In this document: positions 1-9,262 of the stretch, piece after piece
How the letters are laid out: every line of letters begins with the position of its first letter
Position numbering within the stretch: the stretch's first letter is position 1
DNA from: Streptomyces globisporus
GTDB taxonomy: Bacteria; Actinomycetota; Actinomycetes; Streptomycetales; Streptomycetaceae
Assembly: GCF_003501885.1 (NCBI RefSeq)
Contig: NZ_QWFA01000094.1
Coordinates: 5,873 to 48,129, forward strand
Direction: 5' to 3'
DNA length: 42,257 nucleotides
Notes under the pieces: model-generated
The model's input: only the letters and a program-made list of their open reading frames with translations
The model's database searches: none
What the model was told of the DNA's origin: nothing
Translations under genes and position numbers: made by a program

Positions 1-2
1 AC

Positions 3-305
3 GCCCTGGTCAAGCAGTACCAGCGCCTCTTCGAACTCGACGGTGTGGAGCTGGACTTCGAGCGCGAGGCGCTGGAGGCCATCGCCGACCAGGCGATCCT
101 GCGCCAGACCGGCGCGCGCGGTCTGCGGGCGATCATGGAGGAAGTCCTCCAGTCAGTGATGTACGAGGTCCCGTCCCGCAAGGACGTCGCCCGCGTCGTC
201 ATCACGCCCGACGTCGTCCGCGACAACGTCAACCCCACGCTGGTCCCGCGCGAGCCGCGCACGATCGGCAAGAACGACGGCGGCCGCCACGAGAAGTCGG
301 CCTAG
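3..305 (+). CDS. clpX: ATP-dependent Clp protease ATP-binding subunit ClpX, C-terminal part (partial at window start)
   Basis: Only the last 100 codons lie in the window; the reading frame is open from base 3. ClpX is the AAA+ unfoldase that feeds substrates to the ClpP protease in the cytoplasm. The visible part is the small C-terminal AAA+ subdomain, with the family-typical run [11 protein letters not shown] followed by [14 protein letters not shown] and [12 protein letters not shown] (sensor-2 region, Arg of GARGLR). The tail after [15 protein letters not shown] is short and ends at TAG 303-305. A strong hairpin follows 19 bases downstream and separates it from the convergent gene. The N-terminal zinc-binding domain and Walker motifs would lie upstream of the window, so completeness cannot be judged. 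Confidence 0.93.
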   Translation, partial: ALVKQYQRLFELDGVELDFEREALEAIADQAILRQTGARGLRAIMEEVLQSVMYEVPSRKDVARVVITPDVVRDNVNPTLVPREPRTIGKNDGGRHEKSA

Positions 306-323
306 CCGCAGCGGACTTGTCCT

Positions 324-372
324 ACGCCGAAGGGGCGCCCACCGGATGAACCGGCGGGCGCCCCTTCGGCGT
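324..372. terminator. Bidirectional terminator between clpX and the convergent membrane-protein gene
   Basis: A perfect 17-bp inverted repeat (324-340 with 356-372) encloses a 15-base loop that itself contains CCGG twice. It lies between two converging stop codons (305 and 380), so it probably ends transcription from both sides. No U-tract follows, as is usual in high-GC actinobacteria. Confidence 0.85.
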
Positions 373-379
373 CGAGCTG

Positions 380-1369
380 TCAGATCTTGGTGCGGGCGGT
401 GTTGTAGAGCTTGGCGGTGAGGGCCGCGGCCTGGTCCTTGGGCACGCCCTGACCGGCGAGTGCCAGAGCCTTGTCCGCGGTCGTCGTGATGCCGGCCGTG
501 CTGTAGTCGGCCCAGACGCAGACCGCGAGGATGAAGTGCTGGGGCCCCTTGGCGACCGAGCCGTCGCCGTTCTTGTTGGTCACCTTGAGGTCCTGGCACT
601 TCATCACCGCCCCGTCGAACCCCGCGGGTTCGGCGGTCTCGGCCGAACCGACGAGTTCGATGGAGACCTCGCCGCTGCCCGACTTGGCGTCCTTCTCGAC
701 GTCGTTGAAGGCGTCGTTGACCACCTTGGCCGGATCGGCGATCTCGCCCCAGAAGCCCTCGAAGTTGAGCACCTTGGTGGCGGCGGCCGCGGTGCCCACC
801 GAGTAGTCGGCCTTCGCCGCGCTGGGGTTCTTGATGCCCAGCGCCTCGACGTCCGTCTTCTTCGTCCCGGTCAGCGGAGCGCTGAGCACCGGCTTCGTGG
901 TGTCCCGCTTGTAGGCGTCGACCGCGTCCGGAGGCGTGATCTTGTAGCCCTTGGTCGCCTCGGAGACGTCCGAGTTGCTGGCCCTGTCGCCCGTGAGGAA
1001 GTACACCCCGCCCGCGATGACCGCCAGCGCCACCACGGCGACACCGATGATCAGCCCGGTCTTCTTCTTCGGCTGCGGCGGCTGCTGGCCGTACATGGGC
1101 TGCCCACCGTACGGCGGCTGTGGCGGCTGCTGCCCGTACGGACCCGGCTGCTGCGCCTGCGGGTAGCCGTATCCCTGCTGCGGCCCCTGGGGCTGCCCGT
1201 ACGGGTTCGGCTGCTGCTGGGGGACGCCCTGCGGGGCCTGCTGCGGGTAGCCGTAGCCGGGCTGGCCCTGCGGCGGCGGGGCGCCGTACGGGCCCGGCTG
1301 CTGTCCGTAGGGTCCGGGCTGGCCCTGCGGCGGCTGCCCACCGTACGGGCCCGGCTGGTTGTAGCTCAT
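380..1369 (-). CDS. Pro/Gln/Gly-rich N-terminal, single-pass membrane protein of unknown function
   Basis: A 329-residue protein with three visible parts. Residues 1-100 are a low-complexity Pro-Gly-Gln-Tyr segment built from PGPYGQQ-like units. Residues 101-103 are Lys, followed by one hydrophobic helix at about 105-126. About 200 residues of ordinary composition follow, containing two Cys that could pair outside the cell. The Lys cluster before the helix suggests that the Pro-rich part stays in the cytoplasm and the C-terminal domain is exported. The ATG is preceded on its own strand by a good GGAGGGG ribosome site. It is transcribed divergently from valS and convergently with clpX. I recognise no enzymatic motif. 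Pro/Gln-rich cytoplasmic heads of this kind occur on many actinobacterial membrane proteins and do not reveal function. Confidence 0.8.
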   Translation of the reverse strand: MSYNQPGPYGGQPPQGQPGPYGQQPGPYGAPPPQGQPGYGYPQQAPQGVPQQQPNPYGQPQGPQQGYGYPQAQQPGPYGQQPPQPPYGGQPMYGQQPPQPKKKTGLIIGVAVVALAVIAGGVYFLTGDRASNSDVSEATKGYKITPPDAVDAYKRDTTKPVLSAPLTGTKKTDVEALGIKNPSAAKADYSVGTAAAATKVLNFEGFWGEIADPAKVVNDAFNDVEKDAKSGSGEVSIELVGSAETAEPAGFDGAVMKCQDLKVTNKNGDGSVAKGPQHFILAVCVWADYSTAGITTTADKALALAGQGVPKDQAAALTAKLYNTARTKI

Positions 1370-1494
1370 TGCGGTGTCCCCTCCAGAATTCCTTATGCGT
1401 TGCGAACATCCTGACGGAAGCCGCCCTGACGCGGGGGATCGGCCCGGACACCGTTACTGAACCAATCCGTTTCAGTGCAGACCTGTGACGGCCC

Positions 1495-1510
1495 TAAACT
1501 GTCTCCCGTG
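1495..1510 (+). promoter_or_regulatory. Putative leaderless promoter of valS
   Basis: TAAACT (1495-1500), a good -10 hexamer for the principal actinobacterial sigma factor, lies seven bases before GTG 1508. Transcription would then start on or next to the start codon. No ribosome site precedes that GTG, which fits a leaderless mRNA. The -35 region (near 1471-1477, TTCAGTG) is weak. The same layout precedes folC. Confidence 0.55.
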
Positions 1511-4129
1511 ACCGAGAACTCATCGCAGCAGCCAGCCAGCAACCCCGAACTGCCGACCACGTACGCGCCGGCCGATGTAGAGGGGAAGCTGTACGAGCGC
1601 TGGGTAGAGCGTGGTTACTTCGAAGCCGACGAGCACAGCGAGAAGCCGCCCTACAGCATCGTCATCCCGCCGCCGAACGTCACCGGCTCCCTCCACCTGG
1701 GCCACGCCTTCGAGCACACCCTGATCGACGCCCTCGTCCGCCGGAAGCGGATGCAGGGCTTCGAGGCGCTGTACCAGCCGGGCATGGACCACGCCGGCAT
1801 CGCCACCCAGAACGTCGTCGAGCGCGAGCTCGGCAAGGAGGGCAAGTCCCGCCACGACCTGGGCCGTGAGGCGTTCGTCGAGCGCGTCTGGCAGTGGAAG
1901 AACGAGTCCGGCGGCCAGATCTCCGGCCAGATGCGCCGCCTCGGCGAAGGCGTCGCATGGTCCCGTGAGCGCTTCACCATGGACGAGGGCCTCTCCAAGG
2001 CCGTCCAGACCGTCTTCAAGCAGATGTACGACGACGGGCTGATCTACCGCGCCGAGCGCATCATCAACTGGTGCCCCCGCTGCCTCACCGCGATCTCCGA
2101 CATCGAGGTCGAGTACCAGGAGGACGACGGCGAGCTCGTCTCCATGACGTACGGGGAGGGTGACGAGACCATCGTCGTCGCCACCACCCGCGCCGAGACG
2201 ATGCTCGGCGACACGGCCGTCGCCGTCCACCCCGACGACGAGCGCTACCGGCACCTGATCGGCAAGCAGATCAAGCTGCCGCTGACGGACCGCACCATCC
2301 CCGTCGTCGCCGACCACCACGTCGACCCGGAGTTCGGCACCGGCGCGGTCAAGGTGACCCCCGCCCACGACCCGAACGACTTCGAGATCGGCAACCGTCA
2401 CGACCTGCCGTTCATCACCGTCCTCGACGAGCGCGCGGTCATCACCGTCCCCGGCCCCTTCGAGGGCCTGGACCGGCTGGAGGCCCGCTCCGCCATCGTC
2501 GCCGCCCTGCGCGCCGAGGGCCGGATCGTCGCCGAGAAGCGCCCCTACGTCCACTCCGTCGGGCACTGCTCGCGCTGCAAGACCACCATCGAGCCGCGCC
2601 TTTCGCTCCAGTGGTGGGTCAAGGTCGCCCCGCTCGCCGAGGCCGCCGGTGACGCGGTCCGCGACGGCAAGGTCAAGATCCACCCGCAGGAGATGGAGAA
2701 GCGGTACTTCGACTGGGTCGACAACCTCCACGACTGGTGCATCTCGCGCCAGCTCTGGTGGGGCCACCGCATCCCCGTCTTCTACGGCCCGAACGGCGAG
2801 GTCGTCTGCGTCGGACCGGACGACGAGGCGCCCACCGGCGAGGGCTGGACCCAGGACAACGACGTTCTGGACACCTGGTTCTCCTCCGGCCTGTGGCCCT
2901 TCTCCACGCTCGGCTGGCCCGAACGCACCGACAGCCTCGCGAAGTTCTACCCGAACTCCGTCCTGGTCACCGGCTACGACATCCTCTTCTTCTGGGTCGC
3001 CCGGATGATGATGTTCGGCCTGTACGTCAACGACGGCGTCCCGCCGTTCGGCACCATCGTCCTGCACGGCATGGTCCGCGACGAGCACGGCAAGAAGATG
3101 TCGAAGTCCTTCGGGAACGTCGTCAACCCGCTGGACTGGATGGACAAGTACGGCTCCGACGCCCTGCGCTTCACCCTCGCACGCGGCGCCAACCCCGGCA
3201 CCGACGTCCCGATCGGCGAGGACTGGGTCCAGGGCTCGGCGAAGTTCTCCAACAAGATCTGGAACGCCACCCGCTTCGCCCTGATGAACGGCGCCACGAT
3301 CGAGGGCGAGCTGCCCTCGGCCGAGGAGATGTCGGTCACCGACCGCTGGATCCTGTCGCGCCTCAACAAGACCGTCGCGGACGTCGACGCGTTCTACGAC
3401 GACTTCCAGTTCGCCAAGATCAGTGAGGCGCTGCGCCACTTCGCCTGGGACGAGGTCTTCGACTGGTACGTCGAGCTCTCCAAGACCACGTTCTTCGCGG
3501 GCGGCCGCCCGGCCGAGGTCTCGGGCCGGGTCCTCGGCGAGGTCCTCGACGTGATGCTGCGGCTGCTGCACCCGATCGTCCCGTTCGTCACGGAGGCGCT
3601 GTGGACCGCGCTCACCGGACGCGAGTCGATCGTCATCGCCGAGTGGCCCGCCGACTCCGGCTTCCGGGACGACGCGGCCGAGAAGGAGATCGAGCTGGTC
3701 CAGCAGGTCGTCACCGAGGTCCGCCGCTTCCGCAACGACCAGGGCCTCCAGCCCGGCCAGAAGGTCCCGGCCGAACTGACCCTGACCGGCACGGCGCTCG
3801 CCCCGCACGAGGCGGCCATGCGTCAGCTCCTGCGGCTCCAGCCCGCCGGCGACGGCTTCCACGCCACCGCGTCCCTCCCGGTCGCCGGGGCCACCGTCGC
3901 CCTGGACCTGTCCGGCACGATCGACGTGCCGGCCGAGCGCAAGCGCCTCATGAAGGACCTGGAGGCCGCGCAGAAGGAGAAGGCCCAGGCCACCGGCAAG
4001 CTCGGCAACGAGGCCTTCCTGGCCAAGGCCCCGGACAACGTGGTCGACAAGATCCGCGGCCGGCTCGCCAAGGCCGAGGCCGACATCGAGCGCATCGGCG
4101 CCCAGCTGGCGGCCCTCCCGCAGAGCTGA
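1508..4129 (+). CDS. valS: Valyl-tRNA synthetase
   Basis: Class I aminoacyl-tRNA synthetase (873 aa, normal length for actinobacterial ValRS) that charges tRNA-Val in the cytoplasm and hydrolyses mischarged Thr-tRNA-Val. The HIGH signature is present as HLGH (residues 63-66) after PPPNVTGSL, and KMSKS at 530-534 after DEHGK. The CP1 editing domain occupies roughly 190-340 (motif [13 protein letters not shown]). CxxC pairs near WCPRC and CSRCK suggest zinc-binding knuckles. The C-terminus ends in the coiled-coil arm typical of ValRS ([14 protein letters not shown]). I chose GTG 1508 because a -10-like TAAACT lies seven bases upstream; the reading frame stays open to 1475. No T-box-like leader is visible. 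Confidence 0.96.
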   Translation: MTENSSQQPASNPELPTTYAPADVEGKLYERWVERGYFEADEHSEKPPYSIVIPPPNVTGSLHLGHAFEHTLIDALVRRKRMQGFEALYQPGMDHAGIATQNVVERELGKEGKSRHDLGREAFVERVWQWKNESGGQISGQMRRLGEGVAWSRERFTMDEGLSKAVQTVFKQMYDDGLIYRAERIINWCPRCLTAISDIEVEYQEDDGELVSMTYGEGDETIVVATTRAETMLGDTAVAVHPDDERYRHLIGKQIKLPLTDRTIPVVADHHVDPEFGTGAVKVTPAHDPNDFEIGNRHDLPFITVLDERAVITVPGPFEGLDRLEARSAIVAALRAEGRIVAEKRPYVHSVGHCSRCKTTIEPRLSLQWWVKVAPLAEAAGDAVRDGKVKIHPQEMEKRYFDWVDNLHDWCISRQLWWGHRIPVFYGPNGEVVCVGPDDEAPTGEGWTQDNDVLDTWFSSGLWPFSTLGWPERTDSLAKFYPNSVLVTGYDILFFWVARMMMFGLYVNDGVPPFGTIVLHGMVRDEHGKKMSKSFGNVVNPLDWMDKYGSDALRFTLARGANPGTDVPIGEDWVQGSAKFSNKIWNATRFALMNGATIEGELPSAEEMSVTDRWILSRLNKTVADVDAFYDDFQFAKISEALRHFAWDEVFDWYVELSKTTFFAGGRPAEVSGRVLGEVLDVMLRLLHPIVPFVTEALWTALTGRESIVIAEWPADSGFRDDAAEKEIELVQQVVTEVRRFRNDQGLQPGQKVPAELTLTGTALAPHEAAMRQLLRLQPAGDGFHATASLPVAGATVALDLSGTIDVPAERKRLMKDLEAAQKEKAQATGKLGNEAFLAKAPDNVVDKIRGRLAKAEADIERIGAQLAALPQS

Positions 4130-4141
4130 TCGGCTATGGAC

Positions 4142-4184
4142 CGAAGCCCCCGCGCACCCGACCGACCGGGACGCGGGGGCTTCG
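4142..4184 (+). terminator. Terminator after valS
   Basis: A 13-bp perfect stem (4142-4154 with 4172-4184) lies 12 bases after the valS stop. It ends valS transcription before the separate folC promoter. Confidence 0.75.
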
Positions 4185-4240
4185 CCGTACCGCTCGCCGA
4201 CAGTTCGCCGGGCGCTGCGCGCGATGTCGGTGCCCATCCG

Positions 4241-4256
4241 TAGACTGGGGCCCGTG
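4241..4256 (+). promoter_or_regulatory. Putative leaderless promoter of folC
   Basis: TAGACT (4241-4246) lies seven bases before GTG 4254, the same geometry as at valS. The bases between are GGGGCCC, too close to the start codon to act as a normal ribosome site. The -35 is not convincing. Confidence 0.5.
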
Positions 4257-5774
4257 AGTGAGCCCCGCCCAGACCGGCACGACGCGTCCGATCCCGACGA
4301 CACCTTCGAGGAGATCGTCGACGAGGCGACCCAGCGCGACCCCGACCTGGCGGTGCTCGAGGCCGGGAGCCGCACGCTGCGCGCCCACTCGGGTCAGCCG
4401 CAGGGCGAAGCGGTCCCCGCCCGCCCGGCCGACCCCGAGACCGACAAGGCGCTGCGCGCGGTGGAGCAGGAGCTCGCCGGACGCTGGGGCGAGACCAAGC
4501 TGGAGCCCTCCGTCACGCGCATCGCCGCCCTGATGGACGTCCTCGGCGAGCCGCAGCGCGCCTACCCCTCGATCCACATCACGGGCACCAACGGCAAGAC
4601 CTCCACGGCCCGCATGATCGAGGCCCTGCTCAACGCCTTCGAGCTGCGCACCGGCCGCTACACCTCCCCGCACGTCCAGTCGATCACCGAGCGAATCAGC
4701 CTGGACGGCTCCCCGATCCCGGCCGAGCGGTTCATCGAGACGTACGAGGACATCAAGCCGTACGTCGACATGGTCGACACCCAGCAGCCCTATCGGCTCT
4801 CCTTCTTCGAGGTCCTCACCGGGATGGCGTACGCCGCCTTCGCCGACGCCCCCGTCGATGTGGCGGTCGTCGAGGTCGGCATGGGCGGAACCTGGGACGC
4901 CACGAACGTCATCGACTCCACGGTCGCCGTCGTCACCCCGATCTCGCTGGACCACACCGACCGGCTCGGCACCACGCCCGCCGAGATCGCCGGTGAGAAG
5001 GCCGGGGTCATCAAGCCGGGCGCCACGGTCATCCTGGCGCAGCAGCCGGTGGACGCCGCGCAGGTGATGCTGAAGAAGGCTGTCGAGGTGGACGCGACCG
5101 TGGCCCGCGAGGGCATGGAGTTCGGCGTCGCCTCCCGGGAGATCGCGGTCGGCGGCCAGCTCGTCACGCTGCGGGGCCTGGGCGGGGAGTACGAGGAGAT
5201 CTTCCTCCCGCTGTACGGCGCCCACCAGGCGCACAACGCGGCCGTCGCGCTCGCCGCCGTCGAGGCGTTCTTCGGCATCGGCGCCGAGCAGGCCCGCTCC
5301 CTCGACATCGACGCCATCCGCAAGGCGTTCGCCTCGGTGCTCTCCCCGGGCCGCCTGGAGGTCGTGCGCTCCAGCCCGACCGTCGTCCTGGACGCCGCGC
5401 ACAACCCCGCGGGGGCCAAGGCGGCGGCGAACGGCATCTCCGAGGCGTTCAGCTTCTCCCGGCTGATCGGCGTGGTCGGCACGAGCGACGACAAGGACGT
5501 CCGGGGGCTCCTGGAGGCCTTCGAGCCGATCTTCGCCGAGATCGTCGTCACGCAGAACTCCACCCCGCGCGCGATGGACGCGGACGCACTGGCCGCGATC
5601 GCCGTCGAGATCTTCGGCGACGACCGGGTCCAGGTCGAGCCGCGCCTCGACGACGCCCTGGAGGCGGCGATCACGCTGGCCGAGGAGGAGGACGAGTACG
5701 CGGGCGCCGGGGTGCTGGTGACCGGGTCCGTGATCACGGTCGGCGAAGCACGGCTGCTGCTGGGAAGGGGCTGA
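4254..5774 (+). CDS. folC: Bifunctional folylpolyglutamate synthase / dihydrofolate synthase (Mur-ligase fold)
   Basis: A Mur-ligase-family enzyme (506 aa) that adds glutamate to dihydropteroate or folates using ATP, in one-carbon metabolism. The ATP P-loop is GTNGKTST (residues 111-118), followed by the FolC-typical GRYTSPHVQSITERI. Other family marks are EVGMGGTWDATNVI, ISLDHTDRLG and, late in the protein, LDAAHNPAGA. The first 75 residues are an acidic, poorly conserved extension common in actinobacterial FolC. GTG 4254 is chosen because of the -10-like hexamer just upstream; an in-frame ATG at 4224 is possible but lies upstream of that hexamer. A DUF4233 gene begins seven bases after the stop, so the two are probably cotranscribed. 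Confidence 0.92.
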   Translation: MSEPRPDRHDASDPDDTFEEIVDEATQRDPDLAVLEAGSRTLRAHSGQPQGEAVPARPADPETDKALRAVEQELAGRWGETKLEPSVTRIAALMDVLGEPQRAYPSIHITGTNGKTSTARMIEALLNAFELRTGRYTSPHVQSITERISLDGSPIPAERFIETYEDIKPYVDMVDTQQPYRLSFFEVLTGMAYAAFADAPVDVAVVEVGMGGTWDATNVIDSTVAVVTPISLDHTDRLGTTPAEIAGEKAGVIKPGATVILAQQPVDAAQVMLKKAVEVDATVAREGMEFGVASREIAVGGQLVTLRGLGGEYEEIFLPLYGAHQAHNAAVALAAVEAFFGIGAEQARSLDIDAIRKAFASVLSPGRLEVVRSSPTVVLDAAHNPAGAKAAANGISEAFSFSRLIGVVGTSDDKDVRGLLEAFEPIFAEIVVTQNSTPRAMDADALAAIAVEIFGDDRVQVEPRLDDALEAAITLAEEEDEYAGAGVLVTGSVITVGEARLLLGRG

Positions 5775-5781
5775 GAGAGGG

Positions 5782-6135
5782 ATGCGGACGCTCTGCGCCT
5801 CGACGCTGATCGGTGAGTTCTTCGTGATCGGCTTCGCCGGTCTCGTCGCGATGAAGCTGGACGACGCCTCCATGACCGTGGTCTGGACGGTGTGCGGCAT
5901 CGGCATGGCCCTGTCCGTGCTGCTGTGCGGAATGATCACCCGGCCCGGCGGCATCCAGCTCGGCTGGGCGCTCCAGGTCGCGCTGGTCCTCAGCGGATTC
6001 GTGGTCCCGATGATGTTCATCCTGGGGCTGGCCTTCGGCGGACTGTGGTGGGCCTCGATCCACTACGGCCGCAAGATCGACGAGGCCAAGGCGCGCTGGG
6101 CCGCCCAGGAGGAAGCCGAAGAGGCCACGGCCTGA
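5782..6135 (+). CDS. DUF4233 small integral membrane protein
   Basis: A 117-residue protein with about four hydrophobic helices (roughly 6-25, 31-52, 59-77 and 78-95) and a charged, Glu/Ala-rich cytoplasmic tail (KIDEAKARWAAQEEAEE). It matches the DUF4233 family found between folC and ndk in actinobacteria; its function is unknown. It starts seven bases after folC, and its ribosome site (AAGGGG, 5765-5770) lies inside the end of folC, which suggests translational coupling. No catalytic motif is visible. Confidence 0.8.
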   Translation: MRTLCASTLIGEFFVIGFAGLVAMKLDDASMTVVWTVCGIGMALSVLLCGMITRPGGIQLGWALQVALVLSGFVVPMMFILGLAFGGLWWASIHYGRKIDEAKARWAAQEEAEEATA

Positions 6136-6223
6136 GCACTTCCGTCGGTGGCCGACACGCCCGCCTCCGTCGCGGGTTCCGGCGGATCCGGGGGCCGAAG
6201 GTGACCCAGGGTGAACCCGGGCG

Positions 6224-6251
6224 TTGATCCGTTCCCGTACCCCTGTAATCT
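6224..6251 (+). promoter_or_regulatory. Candidate promoter of ndk
   Basis: TTGATC (6224-6229) and TAATCT (6246-6251) are 16 bases apart, good matches to the principal sigma factor consensus. Transcription would start about 35 bases before the ndk ATG, upstream of its AAGGAG site. Confidence 0.6.
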
Positions 6252-6294
6252 CGCCTCACCGCACCCGTATGCCTGGCCTTGCAAGGAGCCGTAC

Positions 6295-6708
6295 ATGACT
6301 CAGCGCACTCTCGTCCTGCTCAAGCCCGACGCCGTCCGCCGTGGCCTGATCGGCGAGATCGTCGGCCGCATCGAGCGCAAGGCGAACTGGCGGATCACCG
6401 CCCTGGAGCTGCGCACCCTGGACCACGAGACGCTGGAGCAGCACTACGGCGAGCACAAGGGCCGCCCGTTCTACGAGCCGCTCATGGAGTTCATGGCCTC
6501 CGGCCCCGTCGTCGCCCTGGTGGCCGAGGGCGAGCGGGTCATCGAGGGCGTCCGCGCCCTGGCCGGCCCCACCGACCCGATCGCCGCCGCGCCCGGGTCC
6601 ATCCGTGGTGACTTCGGCACGATCACCCGGGAGAACCTCATCCACGCCTCGGACTCGGAGGAGTCCGCAGAGCGAGAACTGAAGCTTTTCTTTCCGGGAC
6701 TTTCCTGA
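6295..6708 (+). CDS. ndk: Nucleoside diphosphate kinase
   Basis: Transfers the gamma phosphate of ATP to other NDPs through a phosphohistidine, balancing cytoplasmic NTP and dNTP pools. At 137 residues it has the usual length. The sequence opens TQRTLVLLKPDAVRRGLIGEI, contains RPFYEPLMEFM and RGDFGT, and has the catalytic His at residue 117 in NLIHASDS. ATG 6295 is fixed by an AAGGAG site (6283-6288) six bases away. It has its own promoter and a strong downstream terminator, so it looks monocistronic. Confidence 0.97.
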   Translation: MTQRTLVLLKPDAVRRGLIGEIVGRIERKANWRITALELRTLDHETLEQHYGEHKGRPFYEPLMEFMASGPVVALVAEGERVIEGVRALAGPTDPIAAAPGSIRGDFGTITRENLIHASDSEESAERELKLFFPGLS

Positions 6709-6734
6709 CCCGATCGGCCAAACAGCGCTGTAGG

Positions 6735-6768
6735 CGAGGGGCGACCGAAGTAATTCGGTCGCCCCTCG
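6735..6768 (+). terminator. Terminator after ndk
   Basis: A perfect 15-bp stem (6735-6749 with 6754-6768) with a GTAA tetraloop separates ndk from the mre cluster. Confidence 0.85.
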
Positions 6769-6996
6769 GCATAGGGTTTGGGATCGCGGGAACGCATCCC
6801 TCCGACGTAACGTCACCTTGGGTAGGACGGCCACCCGTTCCGCTCACAATGGCGAAGGACCCTCGCGCTGTGTCCGTGGATACGGCACTACGATGGAAGC
6901 TTCCACGCCCGCAGCGCCAACCTCGCCTACCAGAACAAGCCATCTTCGCTACCTGGGAAGGCCCGACGCATCCTCATGGGGAACAAGGGGAACTCA

Positions 6997-8016
6997 ATGT
7001 CGTTCATCGGCCGTGACATGGCTATCGACCTCGGGACTGCCAACACGCTGGTGTACGTCAGGGGGCGCGGCATCGTTCTGAACGAGCCGTCCGTCGTGGC
7101 CATCAACACCAACACCGGCGGAATTCTGGCGGTCGGCTCCGAGGCCAAGAAGATGATCGGGCGCACGCCGGGCAACATCGTTGCCGTGCGGCCGCTGAAG
7201 GACGGCGTGATCGCCGACTTCGAGATCACCGAGCGGATGCTCCGCTACTTCATCCTCAAGATCCACAAGCGTCGCTATCTGGCCCGCCCCCGGGTCGTCG
7301 TCTGCGTGCCCTCCGGTATCACCGGGGTCGAGCGCCGCGCCGTCATCGAGGCGTCCACGCAGGCCGGCGCGCGCCAGGTGCACATCATCGAGGAGCCCAT
7401 GGCCGCGGCCATCGGCTCCGGTCTGCCGGTCCACGAGGCCACCGGCAACATGGTCGTGGACATCGGCGGCGGCACCACCGAGGTCGCCGTGATCTCGCTC
7501 GGCGGAATCGTCACTGCCCAGTCGATCCGGACCGCCGGTGACGAACTGGACAACGCGATCATCCAGCACATCAAGAAGGAGTACTCGCTCCTCCTCGGTG
7601 AGCGGACCGCCGAACAGATCAAGATCACCATCGGTTCGGCGTACGACCTGGACAAGGACGAGCACACCGAGATCCGCGGTCGCGACCTGGTCTCCGGCCT
7701 CCCCAAGACGGTCGTCATCTCGGCCGCCGAGGTCCGCAAGGCCATCGAGGAACCGGTCAACGCCATCGTCGACGCCGTGAAGACGACGCTCGACAAGTGC
7801 CCGCCCGAGCTGTCCGGCGACGTCATGGACCGCGGCATCGTCCTCACCGGCGGCGGCGCGCTGCTGCGCGGTCTGGACGAACGGCTGCGCCACGAGACGG
7901 GCATGCCGATCCACATCGCCGAGGACCCGCTGGACTCGGTGGCGCTCGGCTCCGGCAAGTGCGTCGAGGAGTTCGAGGCGCTCCAGCAGGTGCTGGACGC
8001 CCAGCCCCGTCGTTAG
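6997..8016 (+). CDS. mreB: Actin-like cell-shape protein MreB
   Basis: Bacterial actin homologue (339 aa) that polymerises with ATP under the membrane and organises wall synthesis. In Streptomyces its established role is in spore-wall thickening rather than hyphal tip growth. Actin-fold nucleotide motifs are DLGTANT (residues 11-17), [13 protein letters not shown] and [12 protein letters not shown], with [14 protein letters not shown] between them. I prefer ATG 6997, which has AAGGGG six bases upstream; ATG 6976 in the same frame lacks a ribosome site. The 228 bases after the ndk terminator contain several -10-like hexamers (for example TACGAT near 6889), but I cannot assign one promoter with confidence. 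A hairpin after the stop partly separates mreB from mreC. Confidence 0.97.
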   Translation: MSFIGRDMAIDLGTANTLVYVRGRGIVLNEPSVVAINTNTGGILAVGSEAKKMIGRTPGNIVAVRPLKDGVIADFEITERMLRYFILKIHKRRYLARPRVVVCVPSGITGVERRAVIEASTQAGARQVHIIEEPMAAAIGSGLPVHEATGNMVVDIGGGTTEVAVISLGGIVTAQSIRTAGDELDNAIIQHIKKEYSLLLGERTAEQIKITIGSAYDLDKDEHTEIRGRDLVSGLPKTVVISAAEVRKAIEEPVNAIVDAVKTTLDKCPPELSGDVMDRGIVLTGGGALLRGLDERLRHETGMPIHIAEDPLDSVALGSGKCVEEFEALQQVLDAQPRR

Positions 8017-8045
8017 ACGGAGCGCGGATTCCGCGGGACACACCC

Positions 8046-8084
8046 GATCCGGCGAGCGGACGCTGACGCTCCGTCCGCCGGATC
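8046..8084 (+). terminator. Hairpin between mreB and mreC (terminator or attenuator)
   Basis: An interrupted stem: 8046-8051 pairs with 8079-8084 and 8056-8062 with 8072-8078, with a four-base bulge on the left side. It is followed by two copies of GATCGTT (8081-8087 and 8094-8100). It could set the ratio of mreB to mreCD-PBP2-rodA transcripts. The rest of the 182-base gap contains the mreC ribosome site (GAGGAAGG, 8177-8184). Confidence 0.6.
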
Positions 8085-8198
8085 GTTGATATAGATCGTT
8101 GCTGTACACGTACTGGAGCGGGCCACACCCGACCGGTACCCCGTACGGAGACGTACACAGGCACGAATATTCCGACGAGGAAGGCACGGCCGCCGCAC

Positions 8199-9257
8199 GT
8201 GAGGGACACACGAGAGAGCCGGCTGCTCCTGGTGCTCTTGATCGCCATCGCATTCGCCCTGATCACGGTGGATATCCGAGGCGGCGAGGGGTCACCGGTC
8301 GACGGCGCGCGGCAGGCCGCGGCCACCGTCTTCGGACCGGTCGAGAACGGCGTCGCGGCAGCGGTCGACCCGGTGGGCAACGCCATAGGCGCCGTCAGGG
8401 ACTCCGGCAACCGGCACGACCGGATCTCCACCCTGGAGAAGGAGAACGCGGCGCTGAAGGCCAAGCTCGGCAGCGACGACCGCACCAACAGCCGGGTCCG
8501 TCAGCTCGACGCCATGCTGAAGAACGCGGGCGCCGGACAGTACGGCATCAAGGGCGCCGAGGTCATCGCCATAGGAGCGGCCCAGGGCTTCTCCTGGACG
8601 GTTACCATCGACGCCGGCTCCGACGACGGCATCCGCCGCGACATGACCGTCCTCAACGGGGAAGGGCTGGTCGGCCGGGTCACCACCGTCGGCCCGGGCA
8701 CCGCGACGGTCCTGCTCGCCAACGACCCCGACTTCACTGTCGGCACCCGGATGGAGAAGACCGACGAACTCGGCTTCGCCACCGGCCAGGGCTCGCGCCC
8801 GCTGTCGGTGCAGTTCCTCAACGGCAAGGCCGAGGTGAAGGCCGGAGACCGGCTGGTCACCTTCGGCTCCAGCAAGGACAAGCCCTTCGTGCCCGGTGTC
8901 CCGGTCGGCGAGGTCGTCCGCGTCGACCCCTCCGGCGGAGCGCTGACCCGGACGGTCTACGTGAAGCCGTACGTCGGGTTCACCAAGCTCGACATCGTCG
9001 GCGTCGTCGTCCAGGCCCCCCGCCAGGACCCGCGCGACACGGTCCTGCCCAAGCAGCCCGCCAGGACGAAGCCGAAGCCGACCCCCACGGTCACCGTCAC
9101 GGTCCAGCCCAACGGCGACCTGGTCGACGGCTCCGGCAAGGTCGTCGGCAACATCAACGAGAAGCCGGGCGGCGGCGACGCCGGTGACGCGGCAGGCAAC
9201 CAGCAGGGCAACGCCCAGCAACCCGACAACGCGGCCGACGGCCAGGAGCAGGGCTGA
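8199..9257 (+). CDS. mreC: Rod-shape-determining protein MreC
   Basis: A bitopic membrane scaffold (352 aa) that links MreB to PBP2 and RodA outside the membrane. It has a short cytoplasmic start (MRDTRES), a helix at about 9-26, and a coiled coil near 70-110 (STLEKENAALKAKL). The two-lobed beta domain of MreC follows (DAGSDDGIRRDMTVLNGEGLVGRV, then LGFATGQGSRPLSV). The last 75 residues are a Pro/Lys/Thr- then Gly/Gln/Asn-rich tail that most rod-shaped bacteria lack but streptomycete MreC proteins often carry. The GTG start is supported by GAGGAAGG, though the 14-base spacing is long. mreD begins five bases after the stop. Confidence 0.93.
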   Translation: MRDTRESRLLLVLLIAIAFALITVDIRGGEGSPVDGARQAAATVFGPVENGVAAAVDPVGNAIGAVRDSGNRHDRISTLEKENAALKAKLGSDDRTNSRVRQLDAMLKNAGAGQYGIKGAEVIAIGAAQGFSWTVTIDAGSDDGIRRDMTVLNGEGLVGRVTTVGPGTATVLLANDPDFTVGTRMEKTDELGFATGQGSRPLSVQFLNGKAEVKAGDRLVTFGSSKDKPFVPGVPVGEVVRVDPSGGALTRTVYVKPYVGFTKLDIVGVVVQAPRQDPRDTVLPKQPARTKPKPTPTVTVTVQPNGDLVDGSGKVVGNINEKPGGGDAGDAAGNQQGNAQQPDNAADGQEQG

Positions 9258-9262
9258 TCCCC

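Noticed and set aside
1370..1507. Possible T-box leader for valS
   Set aside because: The promoter-like hexamer is only seven bases from the start codon, leaving no room for a leader; no T-box sequence was seen.
8081..8100. Two copies of GATCGTT after mreB as a possible regulator site
   Set aside because: Only seven bases each, and one overlaps the hairpin; too weak to call on its own.
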